From Stenotrophomonas maltophilia (GTDB lineage: Bacteria; Pseudomonadota; Gammaproteobacteria; Xanthomonadales; Xanthomonadaceae): a DNA stretch of 64,000 nt. Shown here one piece after another: positions 18,110-27,339 of this stretch. The stretch is from positions 1 through 64,000 of the forward strand of contig NZ_QFHO01000006.1 of assembly GCF_004920835.1 (NCBI RefSeq), in the 5' to 3' direction. Numbering within the stretch: position 1 is the stretch's first letter; the number at the start of each line of letters is the position of its first letter. The notes under the pieces were generated by a model that was given only the letters and a program-made list of their open reading frames with translations, was not told the DNA's origin and made no database searches. The position numbers and the translations under genes are program-made.

Positions 18110-19078
18110 ATGACCACACGCCCCCCGACAAGTCCGCGTTTTTCCTACAAATCCGACCGGCTGAAGCCGCTGCGCGCGTTCTGCCAGACCGTACGCCTGG
18201 GGTCTGTCTCACGGGCCGCTGAGGCACTTTTCGTCAGCCAGCCTGCGATCAGCCTGCAGCTTCAGGCGCTGGAACGGGAGCTGGGGGTGCCGTTGTTCGA
18301 GCGCAGCGGGCGGCGCCTCGTACCCAGCCGCGAGGGCCAGCTGCTGTATGAGATGGCGCAGCCACTGGTGGAGAGCCTGGACGGGCTGGAGGCGCGCTTC
18401 CGCGACAAGGTGCGTGGCCTGGACGCGGGCGAGCTGAACATCGCCGCCAACAGCTCGACCATCCTGTACCTGCTGCCGAAGATCGTCGAACGCTTCCGCC
18501 TGCATCATCCGGACGTGCGCCTGACCCTGCACAACGCGATCAGCGCCGACGGCACCGACCTGCTGCGCGAGGACGCCGCCGACCTGGCGATCGGTTCGAT
18601 GACCGATGTACCGGCCGACCTCAGCTATGCCCCGGCCTACCGCTTCGAGCAGGTCCTGATCGCCCCGCACGACCATCCGCTGGCCAGTGGCGGCGAGCTG
18701 GAGCTGGCCGACATCGCGCGCTACCCGCTGGTGCTGCCGCCGAAGCGGCAGATCACCTACCGGCTGGTCGACCAGGTGTTCCAGCGCCACCGCATCGCGT
18801 ACACGGTCGCGCTGGAGGTGGGCGGCTGGGAGGTGATCAAGCAGTACGTGGCGATGGGCATGGGCATTTCCATCGTGCCGGCGCTGTGCCTGAACGAGGC
18901 TGACCGCGAGCGGTTGGCGGCGCGTTCGATGAAACGCTGGTTCCCCGAACGCAGTTACGGGGTGATCGTGCGGCGTGGCAAGGCGTTGTCGGCGCAGGCG
19001 CGGGCGTTCATCGAGCTGATCCAGCCGGAGTTGTTCAGTCCGCGCGATTACGACCAGAGCGGGCATTCGGAGCGGTGA
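18110..19078 (+). CDS. LysR-family regulator divergent from aceB
   Basis: About 322 aa from the Met at 18110. It has an N-terminal LysR winged helix (A-A-E-A-L-F-V-S-Q-P-A-I-S-L-Q-L) and a periplasmic-binding-protein-like effector domain. The arrangement next to aceBA suggests it controls the glyoxylate shunt in response to a small metabolite, which is inference from position. An in-frame Met at 18074 would add 12 residues and overlaps the promoter region. Confidence 0.85.
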   Translation: MTTRPPTSPRFSYKSDRLKPLRAFCQTVRLGSVSRAAEALFVSQPAISLQLQALERELGVPLFERSGRRLVPSREGQLLYEMAQPLVESLDGLEARFRDKVRGLDAGELNIAANSSTILYLLPKIVERFRLHHPDVRLTLHNAISADGTDLLREDAADLAIGSMTDVPADLSYAPAYRFEQVLIAPHDHPLASGGELELADIARYPLVLPPKRQITYRLVDQVFQRHRIAYTVALEVGGWEVIKQYVAMGMGISIVPALCLNEADRERLAARSMKRWFPERSYGVIVRRGKALSAQARAFIELIQPELFSPRDYDQSGHSER

Positions 19079-19408
19079 GGGTGTGCGGCAGGGCTGCGCC
19101 CTGCACCTGCCGAATCAACGGTAACGGCAGAGGCAACGGCAACGTCAAAGGCAACAGCGGGGATTCCGTGGGATGGCGGGGCGGTGTGGGTGGGCAGGAC
19201 ACGCCGTAAACCCGTCCTTGGGGGCTCGATGGCGCCATCCATGGCGCCAACGGTCCTGCCCACCCACACCTCCCCACCTCTGACAGATTCCCGCGATCTG
19301 TCGGAACGGCATGGCCTGCTCCTGGTGGGTGTCGACCTTAGTCGACACGGTTGGTCCACGCCATGCGTGGATGACGATTCCCGGCGTCGGGCTGGATAGA
19401 CTGCACCC
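19079..19408. other. 330-base intergenic region, repeat-filled
   Basis: No gene. It is occupied by a long nested inverted repeat and its conserved flanks, which recur near 23.6 kb and, in part, near 31.7 kb. A short GTCGAC-containing hairpin and a TCCACGCCATGCGTGGA palindrome lie at the right end. Confidence 0.7.
19183..19270. repeat. Long nested inverted repeat, copy 1
   Basis: Perfect 18-base arms (19183-19200 and 19253-19270) enclose a 52-base centre that itself holds TGGCGCCA-TCCA-TGGCGCCA. Flanking sequence on both sides is shared with copy 2. Confidence 0.85.
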
Positions 19409-20317
19409 ATGTCCATCGAACTCCGCCACCTGCGCTACTTCCTCGCCGTTGCCGATACGCTGCACTTCGGACAGGCGGCGGAGCGGCTGGGTATGTCGCA
19501 GCCGCCGCTCAGCCAGCAGATCCGCCAGCTGGAGGACCTGATCGGTGCGCGCCTGTTCGTGCGCAGCCATCGTCGTGTACAACTGACGCCTGCCGGTGAG
19601 CTGCTGCAGGAACGTGCACGCGCCATCGTGCAGCAGGTGGAAACGGCGGTGGATGAGGTGCAGCGCGCGCAGCGCGGTGAGCAGGGTGAGTTGCGCATCG
19701 GCCTGACCCGGGCCACGCCGCTGTCACCGCAGATTCCGCGTTCGATCCTGCGCTACCGCCAGCAGTACCCGCAGGTGCGACTGCAGCTGAGCGAGATGAA
19801 CACCCTGCAGCAGATCGATGCGCTGCTCGATGGCAGCCTGGACGTGGGCATCATCCGCAAGCGCGCGTTGCCGCCGGAGCTGGTGGCCCACAGCCTGTTC
19901 GTCGATCCGCTGGCGTTGATCGTGCATGCCGACCACCCTGCCCTGCGCAGGCTGTCGAAGCAGGGCACGCTGTCGCTGCGCGACTTCGCGCAGGAACCGT
20001 TCGTGGCATTCCGGCGCAGCGCCGGCGCCGGCATCCATGACCACATGATCGCGTTGTGTGCCGCCGCCGGCTTCACTCCACGCATCGTGCAGGAAGCCGG
20101 TGAGGCTTCGACGCTGATCAGTCTGGCCGCCGCCGGGCTGGGTGCGGCAATCCTGCCGTCGTCGTGCGACCACATCCGCGTGGAGGGTGCGCGCTTCGTG
20201 GCGCTTGCAGACGCCGGCGCGCATTCGGAGGTGCAGCTGGCGTGGCATCGCGAGGGGGTGACGCCGTTGATCCGCAATTTTGCTGGGCTGCTGCGCGGGG
20301 CGTTCGCGGAGGGGTGA
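19409..20317 (+). CDS. LysR-family regulator (BenM/YnfL-like)
   Basis: This 302-aa protein has an N-terminal LysR helix-turn-helix (L-H-F-G-Q-A-A-E-R-L-G-M-S-Q-P-P-L-S-Q-Q-I) of the BenM/CatM type and a full effector-binding domain. It is convergent with a major facilitator gene. LysR/MFS neighbours of this type (ynfL/ynfM in E. coli) suggest that it controls the transporter, although the two are not divergent here. Confidence 0.85.
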   Translation: MSIELRHLRYFLAVADTLHFGQAAERLGMSQPPLSQQIRQLEDLIGARLFVRSHRRVQLTPAGELLQERARAIVQQVETAVDEVQRAQRGEQGELRIGLTRATPLSPQIPRSILRYRQQYPQVRLQLSEMNTLQQIDALLDGSLDVGIIRKRALPPELVAHSLFVDPLALIVHADHPALRRLSKQGTLSLRDFAQEPFVAFRRSAGAGIHDHMIALCAAAGFTPRIVQEAGEASTLISLAAAGLGAAILPSSCDHIRVEGARFVALADAGAHSEVQLAWHREGVTPLIRNFAGLLRGAFAEG

Positions 20318-20339
20318 TACGGCCGACCATGCAGCTTTG

Positions 20340-20397
20340 GTAGATGCCAACCTTGGTTGGCCCCCCTGCCAGAGCGCCGACCAAGGTCGGCATCTAC
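20340..20397. repeat. REP pair (GTAGATGCC type)
   Basis: GTAGATGCCAACCTTGGTTGG is followed by the inverted ACCAAGGTCGGCATCTAC. This variant SMAG element lies between two convergent genes. Confidence 0.8.
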
Positions 20398-20434
20398 CAG
20401 AGCAGCGCCGCGCCCAAGTGGAGCGCGCGTTGGG

Positions 20435-21691
20435 TCACGCCGTCACCGGCTGCGGGGTGCGCTGCTGCAGCGCCCAGACGATGCCACCACCGATCAAAGT
20501 CAGCACGGCAGCGAACAGGCACACGCCCAGCCAGTCCCAGGCCGCATAGGCCAGGCCGCCGACTCCGCCCAGCACACTGGACCCGAGGTAGTAGGCAAAC
20601 AGGTACAGCGCTGAGGCTTCCGCGCGCATCGCACCGGCACGGCTGCCAACCCAGCTGCTGGCCACCGAGTGGCCACCGAAGAAGCCGAAGGTCACCAGCG
20701 CGATGCCCAGCGCCATCGTGCTCAGCCATGGCATCGCCAGCAGCACGATGCCGGCACCGATCAGTGCGAACGAGATCGACAGGATGCGGCCGCGTCCGTA
20801 GCGCGTGGCCTGCTGCCCCATCCATGCCGAACTGAAGGTACCCACCAGATACACGCTGAAGATCAGTCCGACCACGGTCTGGCTGAGGTGGTACGGCGGC
20901 GCCAGCAGGTGGTAGCCCAGATAGTTGTAGAGGGTGACGAACACACCCATCAGCACGAACGAGGTAGCGAACAGCCACGGCAGGCCCGGGTCGGCGAACA
21001 GCGTGCGCCAGCGCGACGGCAACTGGCGCAGGCCATCACGGCGGGGATGGAAGTGGCGCGACGGCGGCAGCTGCAGCCACAGCAGCACGGTGCTGGCCAC
21101 TGCGATGATCGAGACCACACCGATGCCCCAGCGCCAGCCCCAGTGGTCAGCGATGATGCCGGCCAGCAGGCGCCCGCTCATGCCACCAATGGCATTGCCG
21201 CCGATGTACAGGCCCATCGCCAGGCCCAGCGCGCGGCTGTCCATTTCCTCGACCAGGTAGGTCATCGCCACTGCCGGCACGCCGCTCAGCGCCAGGCCAA
21301 GCAGGGTGCGCAGCACCAGCAGCGTGGTCCAGTCGTCCACCAGCGCAGTGCTCAGCGACAGCATGGCCGAGGCCAGCAACGCAGCGATCATCAACGGGCG
21401 ACGGCCGACCGCGTCGGACAGCAGGCCGGCCAGCAGCATTGCCACCGCCAGCGTGCCGGTGGTCAGCGACAGCGACATCGCGCTGCCGGCGGCGGACACG
21501 CCGAAGTGGCGGCTGAACTCGGGCAGCAGCGGCTGCACCGTGTACAGCAGGCCGAAGGTGGAGAAGCCGGCCAGGAACAGCGCCAGCGCGCTGCGGCGGA
21601 AAGCCGGTGTGCCCTGCTGGATGCGGGTCTCGGCGTCGGAGTCGACGGTGTGTAGGCGGTGCTCGACGGCCGCCGTGGTTTCGCCAGTCAT
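20435..21691 (-). CDS. Major facilitator superfamily transporter (YnfM-like)
   Basis: This 418-aa protein has about twelve membrane segments. The MFS loop 2-3 motif G-L-L-S-D-A-V-G-R-R-P is present. The arrangement next to a LysR gene resembles YnfM-type proton-driven exporters. The substrate is unknown. The first 30 residues are a soluble N-terminal extension; a later start is possible. Confidence 0.85.
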   Translation of the reverse strand: MTGETTAAVEHRLHTVDSDAETRIQQGTPAFRRSALALFLAGFSTFGLLYTVQPLLPEFSRHFGVSAAGSAMSLSLTTGTLAVAMLLAGLLSDAVGRRPLMIAALLASAMLSLSTALVDDWTTLLVLRTLLGLALSGVPAVAMTYLVEEMDSRALGLAMGLYIGGNAIGGMSGRLLAGIIADHWGWRWGIGVVSIIAVASTVLLWLQLPPSRHFHPRRDGLRQLPSRWRTLFADPGLPWLFATSFVLMGVFVTLYNYLGYHLLAPPYHLSQTVVGLIFSVYLVGTFSSAWMGQQATRYGRGRILSISFALIGAGIVLLAMPWLSTMALGIALVTFGFFGGHSVASSWVGSRAGAMRAEASALYLFAYYLGSSVLGGVGGLAYAAWDWLGVCLFAAVLTLIGGGIVWALQQRTPQPVTA

Positions 21692-21815
21692 GGAATCGAA
21701 GGGCCGGTGGGGACGGCCGGGCGTGGGAGGGAACGGGCCTCAGACTAGGCCCGCCCATCCAGTCGATCCATAACCTGATAGGTCAGGATTGATACACAGG
21801 AAGTATCAATTCAGC

Positions 21816-22442
21816 TTACAGGCGCTGCCACTCGAAGCCAGCGCCTCGGCGGTAATACACCGCCACGGCGCGGCCGTAGACCTTGTCGGCGTCGACAAAG
21901 CCGAAGAAGCGGCCATCGAAGCTGTTGCCACGGTGGTCACCCAGCACCAGCACCTTGCCGTCCGGCACCACCAGGTCGGCGATGTCCGGGCCGCCGCCCA
22001 TGTCCAGGTCGAGGCTGGCATGGCGGTCGCCGAAGGCTTCCACGTCCTGCAGGTCGGCAATCTGCAGCGGCTGGCCGTTGATGCTCAGATGGCCGTCGCG
22101 CAGCTGCACGTGATCACCGGCCACTGCAGCCACGCGCTTGATCAGGCGGGTGCCGTCGGCCGGTGAATCGAACACCGCCACTTCACCGCGCTGCGGAACG
22201 CCGGTGGACATCAGTTCCTTGCCGGTGAACGGCAGGCGCAGGCCATAGGCCCGCATGTCCACCACCACCCGGTCGCCGGGCTGCAGGGTCGGCTGCATCG
22301 AGCCGCTGGGCACCACGTAGTGGTTGGCGAGGGTATCGCGGGCGGCGGCGAGCAGACCCAGCATCACCAGCAACGGCAGCGCCTCCTTCTTCAACCAGGC
22401 AAGTGCGCGTTCGGAAAACGGGGGACGGGCAACAGCATCCAT
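21816..22442 (-). CDS. lepB: Signal peptidase I
   Basis: This 208-aa inner-membrane peptidase cleaves signal peptides from exported proteins. It has one N-terminal membrane segment, the catalytic Ser in V-P-S-G-S-M-Q-P-T-L, the catalytic Lys in R-L-I-K-R-V-A-A-V-A-G-D, and the conserved G-D-H-R-G-N-S-F-D-G-R-F-F-G. The start at M-D-A-V-A-R-P was chosen because the upstream open frame is non-coding in character. It is a smaller, second-type Lep; whether the main lepB lies elsewhere cannot be seen here. Confidence 0.9.
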   Translation of the reverse strand: MDAVARPPFSERALAWLKKEALPLLVMLGLLAAARDTLANHYVVPSGSMQPTLQPGDRVVVDMRAYGLRLPFTGKELMSTGVPQRGEVAVFDSPADGTRLIKRVAAVAGDHVQLRDGHLSINGQPLQIADLQDVEAFGDRHASLDLDMGGGPDIADLVVPDGKVLVLGDHRGNSFDGRFFGFVDADKVYGRAVAVYYRRGAGFEWQRL

Positions 22443-22691
22443 GACAGGCTCCGGGTGATTGGTAGCTGCATCAGACCACATCCGGGCGCAGGAGGTTCCG
22501 TTAGCGCCGGGCCACGCCCGGCGAGCGCGCAGCGTGGCCGTTCCAACACGCCGCCGGGCATGGCCCCGCGCTACCGATGCACGGGTTACGCAGGTTTTAC
22601 GCCCCGACCCGGCCGCGGGCATCGCACCTTTACGGGCAGCACGCGCATCGTGTGCCCACCGCGCCGCAGGGCGCATTCCGCAAGGTGTTGT

Positions 22692-23093
22692 ATGACCCTC
22701 CTGGTGATCCGCCACGCGTCTCCGTCGGCGCCGCACCCGCAGCTGCCGGCGCAGCTGAGCGGCCATCGCGTGCTGTGCAGCGACTGCGCCAGCCTGTCCG
22801 AGGTGCGCCAGTGCCTGTGCCAGCCACAGGCGCGCTCGGCCGACTGGGTACTGCTGGATGTCGGCGCCGCCGACGAGGCGCAATGGCAGGCCGAAGGTGG
22901 CGCGCTGCAGGCGGCGCTGGAACGGCTGCCGGCGCAGTACATCGAGCTGCAGTCCCCCAACGAGCCCGGCCTGGAGGCACGCCTGCGCCTGCAGCACGGT
23001 CCCGCCGCAGTGGTGGTCGACCAGCGCAGCCAGCAGGCCGGTTACCCGTTGTCGCTGGCCATCGTTGGCCGCCGTCTGGCGCAGGAGGGCTGA
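22692..23093 (+). CDS. Small protein resembling a degenerate type II 3-dehydroquinase
   Basis: This 133-aa protein is spaced like a type II dehydroquinate dehydratase: N-terminal L-L-V-I strand, an acidic D-V-G-A segment where the enzyme has N-P-G-A, A-Q-Y-I-E-L-Q-S-P where it has P-x-I-E-V-H-x-S-N, and a C-terminal Y-P-L-S-L-A-I helix. The catalytic Tyr/Arg loop and the active-site His are missing, so catalysis is unlikely. It is 3 bases from a second protein of the same plan. Function unknown; the fold assignment is my inference. Confidence 0.5.
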   Translation: MTLLVIRHASPSAPHPQLPAQLSGHRVLCSDCASLSEVRQCLCQPQARSADWVLLDVGAADEAQWQAEGGALQAALERLPAQYIELQSPNEPGLEARLRLQHGPAAVVVDQRSQQAGYPLSLAIVGRRLAQEG

Positions 23094-23096
23094 GCC

Positions 23097-23543
23097 ATGT
23101 CGATCTTCATCATCCGCGGCCCGGAAGCGGCCGGTGCATTGATCCGCACGGCAATGCCGCTGCCGGCGCCGGTACTGAAGTCGCTGGTGCATCGCGCGAT
23201 CGACGCCGGCACCAGCGTCGCGATCCGTGCCTGCGGTTCGGAACAGGAACTGCTGGATGCGCTGCGCGTGGCCGATCACAGCCGTGGCGAGGTGACGCTG
23301 CTCGATCCGGGTGCGTGTGCCAACAGCCTGCGCCTGCAGCGGCTGCTGCCGTACCTGCACAACGCCTACGTGGAAGTGCATGACGACGGCGCGGTGGCCG
23401 AGCCGTGCCTGCCGGCCGGTGTCGGCCAGCGCCTGGGCATCGCCGCGGGGTATGGCGCGCAGAGTTATGTGCTGGCGCTGGACATCGCGCTGGACCACCT
23501 GGGGTTGGCCGAGCAGGCGAACCGGGTGCATGTAGGGACGTGA
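23097..23543 (+). CDS. Second degenerate type II 3-dehydroquinase-like protein
   Basis: This 148-aa protein, the family's usual length, matches the type II dehydroquinase plan better than its neighbour: I-I-R-G-P-E for N-G-P-N, S-E-Q-E-L-L-D-A-L for S-x-E-G-E-L-I, L-L-D-P-G-A for I-N-P-G-A, A-Y-V-E-V-H for the V-E-V-H strand, and G-Y-G-A-Q-S-Y-V-L-A-L for G-x-G-A-x-G-Y-x-L-A-L. The catalytic Tyr loop is absent and the substrate-binding Asn is Asp70, so it may be a non-catalytic relative. It is translationally linked to the upstream gene. Confidence 0.6.
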   Translation: MSIFIIRGPEAAGALIRTAMPLPAPVLKSLVHRAIDAGTSVAIRACGSEQELLDALRVADHSRGEVTLLDPGACANSLRLQRLLPYLHNAYVEVHDDGAVAEPCLPAGVGQRLGIAAGYGAQSYVLALDIALDHLGLAEQANRVHVGT

Positions 23544-23638
23544 TGGCCGGGCTGCGCCCGGCACCCGGGGGTAGTGCCGGCCGCTGGCCGGCAACCTCAA
23601 CAACAACAGCAACAGCGGAGGCTGGCATTGCTTGGGAT

Positions 23639-23740
23639 GGCGGGGTGGGTCCGGTTGCGGGGGACGCTGCAAGTACGTCCATGTAAGCTCGGTCGCGCCA
23701 TCCATGGCGCTCACGCCCCCGCAACCGGACCCACCCCGCC
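23639..23740. repeat. Long nested inverted repeat, copy 2
   Basis: Perfect 25-base arms (23639-23663 and 23716-23740) surround a centre containing GACGCTGCAAGTACGTCCAT and GCGCCATCCATGGCGC. The centre and arms closely match copy 3; the flanks match copy 1. Confidence 0.87.
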
Positions 23741-23849
23741 TTCGACACGTTTCCGCGACCTATCGGAATGGCATGGCCTGCTCTGGGTGGGTGTCGACCT
23801 TGGTCGACACATGGATCCACGCCATGCGTGGATGAGCGACACAACGAAA

Positions 23850-23873
23850 AACGGCGGGGTTGCCCCCGCCGTT
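23850..23873. terminator. Strong hairpin terminator, bidirectional
   Basis: AACGGCGGGG and CCCCGCCGTT arms with a 4-base loop. A T-rich tail follows on the plus side (CTTTCTTTC) and T's follow on the minus side. It ends dcp and probably also the dehydroquinase-like pair. Confidence 0.75.
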
Positions 23874-23898
23874 CTTTCTTTCGTACTTCAGGCCGCGC

Positions 23899-26055
23899 TT
23901 ACTTCAGGCCGCGGAACTTCAGCAGCGGCTCCACCGACGGGTCCTTGCCGCGGAAATCGCGGTAGAGGGTCGACAGCTCCACGCTGTTGCCGCGCGAGAG
24001 GATCTTGTCGCGGAATTCCTGGCCATTGGCGGCGGTCAGGCCACCGTGTTCGGTGAACCACTGGTAGGCGTCATGGTCCAGCACTTCGGCCCAGAAGTAG
24101 GCGTAGTAACCGGCCGAATAACCACCACCCCAGATGTGGTCGAAGTAGGTGGTGCGGTAACGCGGCGGCACCTGCGGCAGGTCGACCTTGAACTTCTTCA
24201 GTGCGCTGGCTTCAAACGCACCGACATCCTGCAGCGGCGCATCGGCCTTCTGCGTGTGCCAGGCCAGGTCCAGCAGCGCGGCCGACAGGTACTCGGTGGT
24301 CGCATAGCCCTGGTTGAAGCTGCGTGCCTTGAGGATCTTGTCGACCAGTTCCTGCGGCATCGCCTCGCCGGTCTTGTAGTGCTTGGCGTAGTTGGCAAAC
24401 ACCTTCGGATCCAGCGCCCAGTGCTCGTTGAACTGCGACGGGAACTCGACGAAGTCACGCGAAGTGGCGGTGCCGGCGATCGACGGGTATTTCACGTTCG
24501 AGAACATGCCGTGCAGCGCATGGCCGAACTCATGGAACATCGTGGTGACGTCGTCGAAGCTGATCAGCGCAGGCTGGCCGTCGGCCGGCTTGGTGAAGTT
24601 GCAGACGTTGTAGACCACCGGCTTGGCACCGGTCAGGCCGTCCTGTTCGACGAACACGTCCATCCATGCGCCGCCGGACTTGGTGTCACGCTTGAAGTAG
24701 TCGGTGTAGAACAGGGCCAGCGAAGTGCCGTCCTTGTCGAACACTTCGTATACCTTCATGTCCGGGTTGTAGGTCGGAATGTCGGTACGCGGCTTGAAGG
24801 TGATGCCGTACAGCTGGGTGGCGGCGTAGAAGACGCCGTTCTGCAGCACGTTGTCCAGTTCGAAGTACGGCTTGATCTGCGACTCGTCCAGATCGTACTT
24901 GGCCTTGCGCACCTGTTCGGCGTAGAAATCCCAGTCCGAAGCAGCGACCTGGAAACCACCCTTCTGCGCGTCGATCACCTTCTGGATCTCGCCGGCTTCG
25001 GCACGCGCCTTGGCCGTCGCGGCCGGCACGGTGTCGGTCAGCAGCTTGAGCGCAGCGGCCGGGGTCTTGGCCATCTGGTCGCCCAGCTGGTAGTCGGCGA
25101 AGGTGTCGAAGCCGAGCAGCTTGGCCTTCTGCGCACGCAGCTGTGCCAGGCGCTGTACGGTCTGCCGGGTGTCGTTGGCATCGCCACGCTCTGCGCGGGT
25201 TTCCGAAGCCTTCAGCACCGCGGCGCGCTGGTCACGATCGGTCAGCGAACCGAGCACCGGCTGCTGGGTGGTGTTCTGCAGCGGCAGCAGGAACTTGCCA
25301 TCCAGCTTGCGGTCCTTGGCGGCAGACGCAGCGTTGTTGATCGCATTGTCGTCCAGGCCGGCCAGCTTGGCCTTGTCGTCGACGACCACGGCGGCAGCGG
25401 CGGTAGCGGCCACCAGGCGGGTGTGGAACTGGGTGGAGAGGGTGGTCTCTTCCACGTTGAGCTTGCGCAGGCTCGCCTTGTCGGCGTCGGACAGCTGGGC
25501 ACCGGCGCGCACCAGGCCGTCGTAGTAATGCTCGACCAGGCGCTTCTGCACCGGGTCCAGTTCCAGCGTGTCACGCTGGTCGTACAGCGACTTCACACGC
25601 GCGAACAGCTTCGGGTCGAGGTTGATCTCGTCCTGGTGCGCGGCCAGCTTCGGTGCGATGTCTTCCTGGATCTTCTGGCGCGCTTCGGTGCCGTCGGCCT
25701 GGACCAGGCCGAAGAAGATGCGCGACACGCGGTTCAGGGTCTCGCCGCTGCGCTCCATCGCCACCAGCGTGTTGTCGAAGGTGGCCGGCTCAGGGTTGTC
25801 GGCGATCTTGCGGACATCAGCCAGGTGCTGGCGCATCCCTTCTTCGAAGGCCGGCAGGTAGTCGCTGTCCTTGATCTTGTCGAACTGCGGGGCCTGGAAC
25901 GGCAGCGTGCTGGCGCTCAGCAGCGGGTTGGTGGAGGCTTCGGCCGGCTGCTGGGCCGGGGCTTTCTGGGCATCGGACACGGGGGTGGACTCCTTGCCGG
26001 AACAGGCCGCCAGCGCCAGGCTGATGGCGGCGGCCAGGACTACGGTACGCGACAT
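23899..26055 (-). CDS. dcp: Peptidyl-dipeptidase Dcp, M3 family, lipoprotein form
   Basis: About 718 aa from the Met at 26055. A lipoprotein signal ends L-A-A-C-S-G-K, placing the enzyme in the periplasm on a lipid anchor. The M3 zinc site is F-H-E-F-G-H-A-L-H, with the downstream third-ligand helix present. It removes C-terminal dipeptides from oligopeptides and so recycles periplasmic peptides. Length and motif order are those of Dcp rather than oligopeptidase A. Confidence 0.92.
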   Translation of the reverse strand: MSRTVVLAAAISLALAACSGKESTPVSDAQKAPAQQPAEASTNPLLSASTLPFQAPQFDKIKDSDYLPAFEEGMRQHLADVRKIADNPEPATFDNTLVAMERSGETLNRVSRIFFGLVQADGTEARQKIQEDIAPKLAAHQDEINLDPKLFARVKSLYDQRDTLELDPVQKRLVEHYYDGLVRAGAQLSDADKASLRKLNVEETTLSTQFHTRLVAATAAAAVVVDDKAKLAGLDDNAINNAASAAKDRKLDGKFLLPLQNTTQQPVLGSLTDRDQRAAVLKASETRAERGDANDTRQTVQRLAQLRAQKAKLLGFDTFADYQLGDQMAKTPAAALKLLTDTVPAATAKARAEAGEIQKVIDAQKGGFQVAASDWDFYAEQVRKAKYDLDESQIKPYFELDNVLQNGVFYAATQLYGITFKPRTDIPTYNPDMKVYEVFDKDGTSLALFYTDYFKRDTKSGGAWMDVFVEQDGLTGAKPVVYNVCNFTKPADGQPALISFDDVTTMFHEFGHALHGMFSNVKYPSIAGTATSRDFVEFPSQFNEHWALDPKVFANYAKHYKTGEAMPQELVDKILKARSFNQGYATTEYLSAALLDLAWHTQKADAPLQDVGAFEASALKKFKVDLPQVPPRYRTTYFDHIWGGGYSAGYYAYFWAEVLDHDAYQWFTEHGGLTAANGQEFRDKILSRGNSVELSTLYRDFRGKDPSVEPLLKFRGLK

Positions 26056-26166
26056 GTAAAACGCTCCTTGGGCAGACGGTATGGGATACCAGCCGTCCAC
26101 CCTACTCCTGTCGCGCACGCCCGGCATGTGCCGGACGTGGCGTCTAGGCAGCGGCGCGCGGCCGGC

Positions 26167-26727
26167 TCAGACCGTGCCGCGGGTCTTGCCGATCCAGGGC
26201 CGGTAGAACTCGCGGATCGCCGCCATGTCGGCTGCGTCGTCTCCGCTGGGATGGAACACCGGGCCGATGCCGATGATCTTTTCCGGGTAATGGAAATACG
26301 CCGCCAGAACCGGCACATCAGCCATCCGCGCGATCTTCAGGAAACCGGCCTTCCAGTCCTTCACCGCCTTGCGCGTGCCTTCCGGGGTGATGGCAAACCA
26401 CATCTTCTCGTTGTTGCGCAGCAGGTCCACCGCCTGGCCCACCGTGCCCTGCGGCGAACTGCGGTCCAGCGGGATCACGCCCAGCTTGTGCAACAGGGGG
26501 CCCAGTGGCCACCAGAACAGCGAGGCCTTGCCCAGCACCTTGACCTTCATGCCCAGTGCGATCTTGGCCGCCATACCCCACAGGCCATCCCAGTTGGACG
26601 AATGCGGGGCGATGATGAAGACCAGCTTCGGGATGTCGGGCAGGGTGCCGGTAACCTTCCAGCCGCCCATGCGCAGCGTGCAGCGCGCCAGCCAGCGCAG
26701 GAAGCGGTTGGGTTTGACCTGCGGCAT
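26167..26727 (-). CDS. 1-acyl-sn-glycerol-3-phosphate acyltransferase-family protein
   Basis: About 186 aa from the Met at 26727. It has the acyltransferase motif H-S-S-N-W-D (HxxxxD) and an I-T-P-E-G-T-R substrate-binding block, spaced as in PlsC-like enzymes. It is shorter than housekeeping PlsC and may acylate another lysophospholipid. It lies 46 bases downstream of arfB on the same strand. Confidence 0.82.
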   Translation of the reverse strand: MPQVKPNRFLRWLARCTLRMGGWKVTGTLPDIPKLVFIIAPHSSNWDGLWGMAAKIALGMKVKVLGKASLFWWPLGPLLHKLGVIPLDRSSPQGTVGQAVDLLRNNEKMWFAITPEGTRKAVKDWKAGFLKIARMADVPVLAAYFHYPEKIIGIGPVFHPSGDDAADMAAIREFYRPWIGKTRGTV

Positions 26728-26773
26728 GTTCGGCGGAATGGCCGGCAGCAACGGCGTCGGGTTGTTCAAGCAA

Positions 26774-27205
26774 TCACTCCCAGTCACGTGATGAGCGCCC
26801 GCGCTTGACCTGCGCGCGCCCGCGTTTGGCGTCCAGACGACGCAGTTTCGACCCGAGGGTCGGCTTGGTGGCCTTGCGTGGCTTGGGCACGTGCAGCCCG
26901 GCCTGGATGAAGGCCGCCAGCCGATCGCGCGCATCCTCGCGATTGCGATCCTGGGTACGGAATCGTTGCGCGTCGATGACCAGCACGCCTTCGCCGGTCA
27001 TGCGCCGGTCGCGCCGCGCCAGCAAGCGTTCGCGCAACGGTTCGGGCAACGAGGGCGAGCCGGCCACATCGAAACGCAGTTCCACCGCGGTGGAGACCTT
27101 GTTGACGTTCTGGCCACCGGCACCACTGGCACGCACGAACCGCTCGACGATCTCGCCGTCGGGGATTTCAAGCTGCGCGCTGATGGTGACCGGTCCACTG
27201 CCCAT
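26774..27205 (-). CDS. arfB: Alternative ribosome-rescue factor ArfB (YaeJ)
   Basis: This 143-aa release-factor-like protein has the peptidyl-tRNA hydrolysis motif G-A-G-G-Q-N-V-N-K and a basic C-terminal tail (K/R-rich from about residue 108) that enters the empty mRNA channel of stalled ribosomes. It hydrolyses peptidyl-tRNA on non-stop complexes. Length matches ArfB and is too short for a standard release factor. Confidence 0.93.
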   Translation of the reverse strand: MGSGPVTISAQLEIPDGEIVERFVRASGAGGQNVNKVSTAVELRFDVAGSPSLPEPLRERLLARRDRRMTGEGVLVIDAQRFRTQDRNREDARDRLAAFIQAGLHVPKPRKATKPTLGSKLRRLDAKRGRAQVKRGRSSRDWE

Positions 27206-27339
27206 CCGCGCATTGTAGCGGCAGCCACGCGATGGAGTACGTCATTGCGCACCGTATGCCGCCGATCAGGTACCGAACACGCCGCCTTCGCCTCGGCTGC
27301 CGGTATGCTGGCCGTCCCATGTACTGCAGGAAGCCCCGC

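Larger units (their letters stand above)
23544..23898. other. 355-base intergenic region between convergent genes
   Basis: No gene. Left to right it holds a single GTAG REP arm (about 23571-23594), a long nested inverted repeat, a GTCGACC-TTGGTCGAC hairpin, a TCCACGCCATGCGTGGA palindrome and a strong terminator. Confidence 0.75.

Noticed and set aside
22443..23714. Upstream extension of signal peptidase I to 632 aa
   Set aside because: The extra 424 residues run antisense through two plus-strand genes and repeats; the true N-terminus is at 22442.
23860..26808. 982-aa open frame on the plus strand
   Set aside because: It is the antisense shadow of dcp and the acyltransferase; it has no domain, reads as Val/Gly/Arg-rich low complexity, and arises from high third-position GC.
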